Of a stretch of 6,171 nucleotides of DNA, positions 5,144 through 6,171 are shown one piece after another. The position numbers and the translations under genes were made by a program. Location of the stretch: NCBI GenBank assembly GCA_021828245.1, contig JAKASC010000145.1, positions 1-6,171 on the forward strand, written 5' to 3'. Numbering within the stretch: the first letter of the stretch is position 1; the number at the start of each line of letters is the position of its first letter. A model generated the notes under the pieces. The model was not told the DNA's origin and did no database searches. It was given only the letters and a program-made list of their open reading frames with translations. This DNA is from Acidobacteriota bacterium (GTDB lineage Bacteria; Acidobacteriota; Terriglobia; UBA7540).

Positions 5144-6171
5144 CTAGCCGAAAACGTCTCTGGCCTTTTCGCCGGCTGAGCGGCTGAGGGGTTTGTTTTC
5201 GACCCGGACGGAAGGGGCAAGCATTTCAAACAAGCGGCGCTGTTCACCGCGAAGTCGAGTGGGAATGACAACCTCAACGGCAACGTAGAGATCCCCGCGG
5301 CCACGTCCATTCAAGGATGGCATACCCTTGCCGCGCAAGCGGAACACCGCGCCCGGTTGAGTGCCCTCTGGAATTCTCAACTTCTGCGTGCCGTCCAGGG
5401 TGGGGACAGAAATTTCGGCGCCAAGCGCCGCTTGCGCCACGGAGACCGGAATCGAAAGGTAGAGATCATCTCCCCGCCGTTCGAAATGGGGGTGAGGCCG
5501 GACTCGCAGAACGACATAGAGATCGCCCGGAGGGCCGCCGAAAAGCCCCGCTTCACCCTCTCCCGCCACGCGCAGGCGGGTGCCTTCGTCCACGCCGGCA
5601 GGAATTCTCAGGTTGAGAACCTTTTCGCGGCGGACCCGTCCTTCGCCGGAACAATCCGGGCAGGGGTCGCGGTTCACCTGTCCTGTCCCTTGACACTGCG
5701 GGCAGGTTCTCGAAACCACGAAGAAACCTTGACTGTGGCGAATCTGTCCGCGACCCGCACACGCCGGACAATTGGTCAGTGCGCTTCCGCCCCGCGAGCC
5801 ACTGCCATGACAACTTCCGCAAATCTCGTTGCGCGGAATTTTAATTTTGGTGTCGAGCCCTGTGGCAGCCTCCTCGAAGGAAAGCTCCACCTCATAGCGA
5901 AGATCCGCTCCCCGCTCCGCTCGACTCCGGCGCCCGCGCGACCGGCCGAAAACCTCGCCGAAATCAAAGAAGGAACCAAAAAGGTCCTCAAAATCTGAAA
6001 AGATCGTCGCGGAGAAATCGGGCGCAGCAGCCCCCGACCCGCTGACAGCGGCAAACCCATAGCGGTCGTAAGCGGCTCGCTTCTCGCGGTCCGCCAGCAC
6101 GCTGTAGGCTTCGGTGATTTCCTTGAATTTTTCCTCCGCCTCCGCCTTCCGATCCGGATTGCGGTCGGGAT
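5144..6171 (-). CDS. dnaJ: Chaperone protein DnaJ (5' partial, cut at the J-domain HPD motif)
   Basis: Class A Hsp40 co-chaperone that delivers unfolded proteins to DnaK and stimulates its ATPase. The visible part is 341 residues to the TAG at 5144-5146. The first two bases at the window edge (AT in coding sense) fit the end of a His codon, followed by PDRNPDRK, so the cut falls in the catalytic HPD of the J domain. J-domain helices III-IV follow (EEKFKEITEAYSVL, then REKRAAYDRYG, to about residue 38). A short G/F-type linker with repeated DF/FG pairs comes next (to about 75). Four zinc motifs follow: CGSCHGSG (117-124), CPACAGRG (134-141), CPQCQGTG (156-163) and CPDCSGEG (170-177), all with intact cysteines. 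The C-terminal domains include NLRIPAGVDEGTRLRVAGEG and GDLYVVLRVRPHPHFERRGD. About 30 N-terminal residues are outside the window. GTG at 6098-6100 encodes an internal Val of the J domain and is not the start. The gene converges on the secretion operon and shares no evident function with it. Confidence 0.96.
   Translation of the reverse strand, partial: PDRNPDRKAEAEEKFKEITEAYSVLADREKRAAYDRYGFAAVSGSGAAAPDFSATIFSDFEDLFGSFFDFGEVFGRSRGRRSRAERGADLRYEVELSFEEAATGLDTKIKIPRNEICGSCHGSGSRGGSALTNCPACAGRGQIRHSQGFFVVSRTCPQCQGTGQVNRDPCPDCSGEGRVRREKVLNLRIPAGVDEGTRLRVAGEGEAGLFGGPPGDLYVVLRVRPHPHFERRGDDLYLSIPVSVAQAALGAEISVPTLDGTQKLRIPEGTQPGAVFRLRGKGMPSLNGRGRGDLYVAVEVVIPTRLRGEQRRLFEMLAPSVRVENKPLSRSAGEKARDVFG

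Noticed and set aside
5357..5998. 213-codon plus-strand open frame antisense to dnaJ
   Set aside because: dnaJ is certain from its four zinc motifs. The opposite frame is low-complexity Arg/Ala-rich, and antisense open frames are common in GC-rich genes.

Overview
The window reads as one chromosomal segment of a moderately GC-rich, Gram-negative-type bacterium. Five features point to the Acidobacteriota: the order of the secretion/pilus genes, the PilN/PilO/PilP-like proteins, the proline-rich GspC/PilP-like protein, and especially the last gene of the operon. That gene belongs to a pseudopilin-like family with an EREKEL...RGxQYxRAI...RYP...RFLRRxYRDP signature, which I associate with that phylum. 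This taxonomic guess rests on remembered family resemblance, not on a search.

Positions 1-5003 hold six tightly packed plus-strand genes that form the inner-membrane and cytoplasmic part of a type IV pilus / type II secretion (T4P/T2SS) machine. In order they are a GspE/PilB assembly ATPase (5' end cut by the window edge), a PilM/GspL-like actin-fold protein, a PilN-like and a PilO-like bitopic coiled-coil protein, a PilP/GspC-like protein with two polyproline runs, and a pseudopilin-like membrane protein. The first gap is 27 nt. The next three junctions overlap (4, 20 and 4 nt) and the last gap is 7 nt, so translational coupling in a single operon is likely. By family knowledge, the ATPase powers pseudopilus or pilus subunit addition from the cytoplasm. 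PilM, PilN and PilO form the inner-membrane platform, and the PilP/GspC-like protein would link that platform to an outer-membrane secretin. No secretin, GspF/PilC platform protein or prepilin peptidase is encoded in the window. In a classical pilMNOPQ cluster the secretin pilQ follows pilP. Here that place is taken by the pseudopilin-like gene.

Positions 5004-5143 are a short non-coding gap between convergent genes. It contains a strong GC-rich imperfect hairpin (about 5069-5103) that could end transcription.

Positions 5144-6171 are the minus-strand 3' part of a dnaJ co-chaperone gene. It runs off the right edge exactly in the HPD motif of the J domain. All four zinc-binding CxxCxGxG repeats and the C-terminal substrate-binding region are present.

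No RNA genes, CRISPR arrays, insertion sequences or phage genes were seen. The locus looks like core or housekeeping content. The points most worth a second look are the pseudopilin-like protein without the canonical Glu+5, its position in the secretin slot, and an in-frame A-AAA-AAA slippery run in the pilN-like gene.
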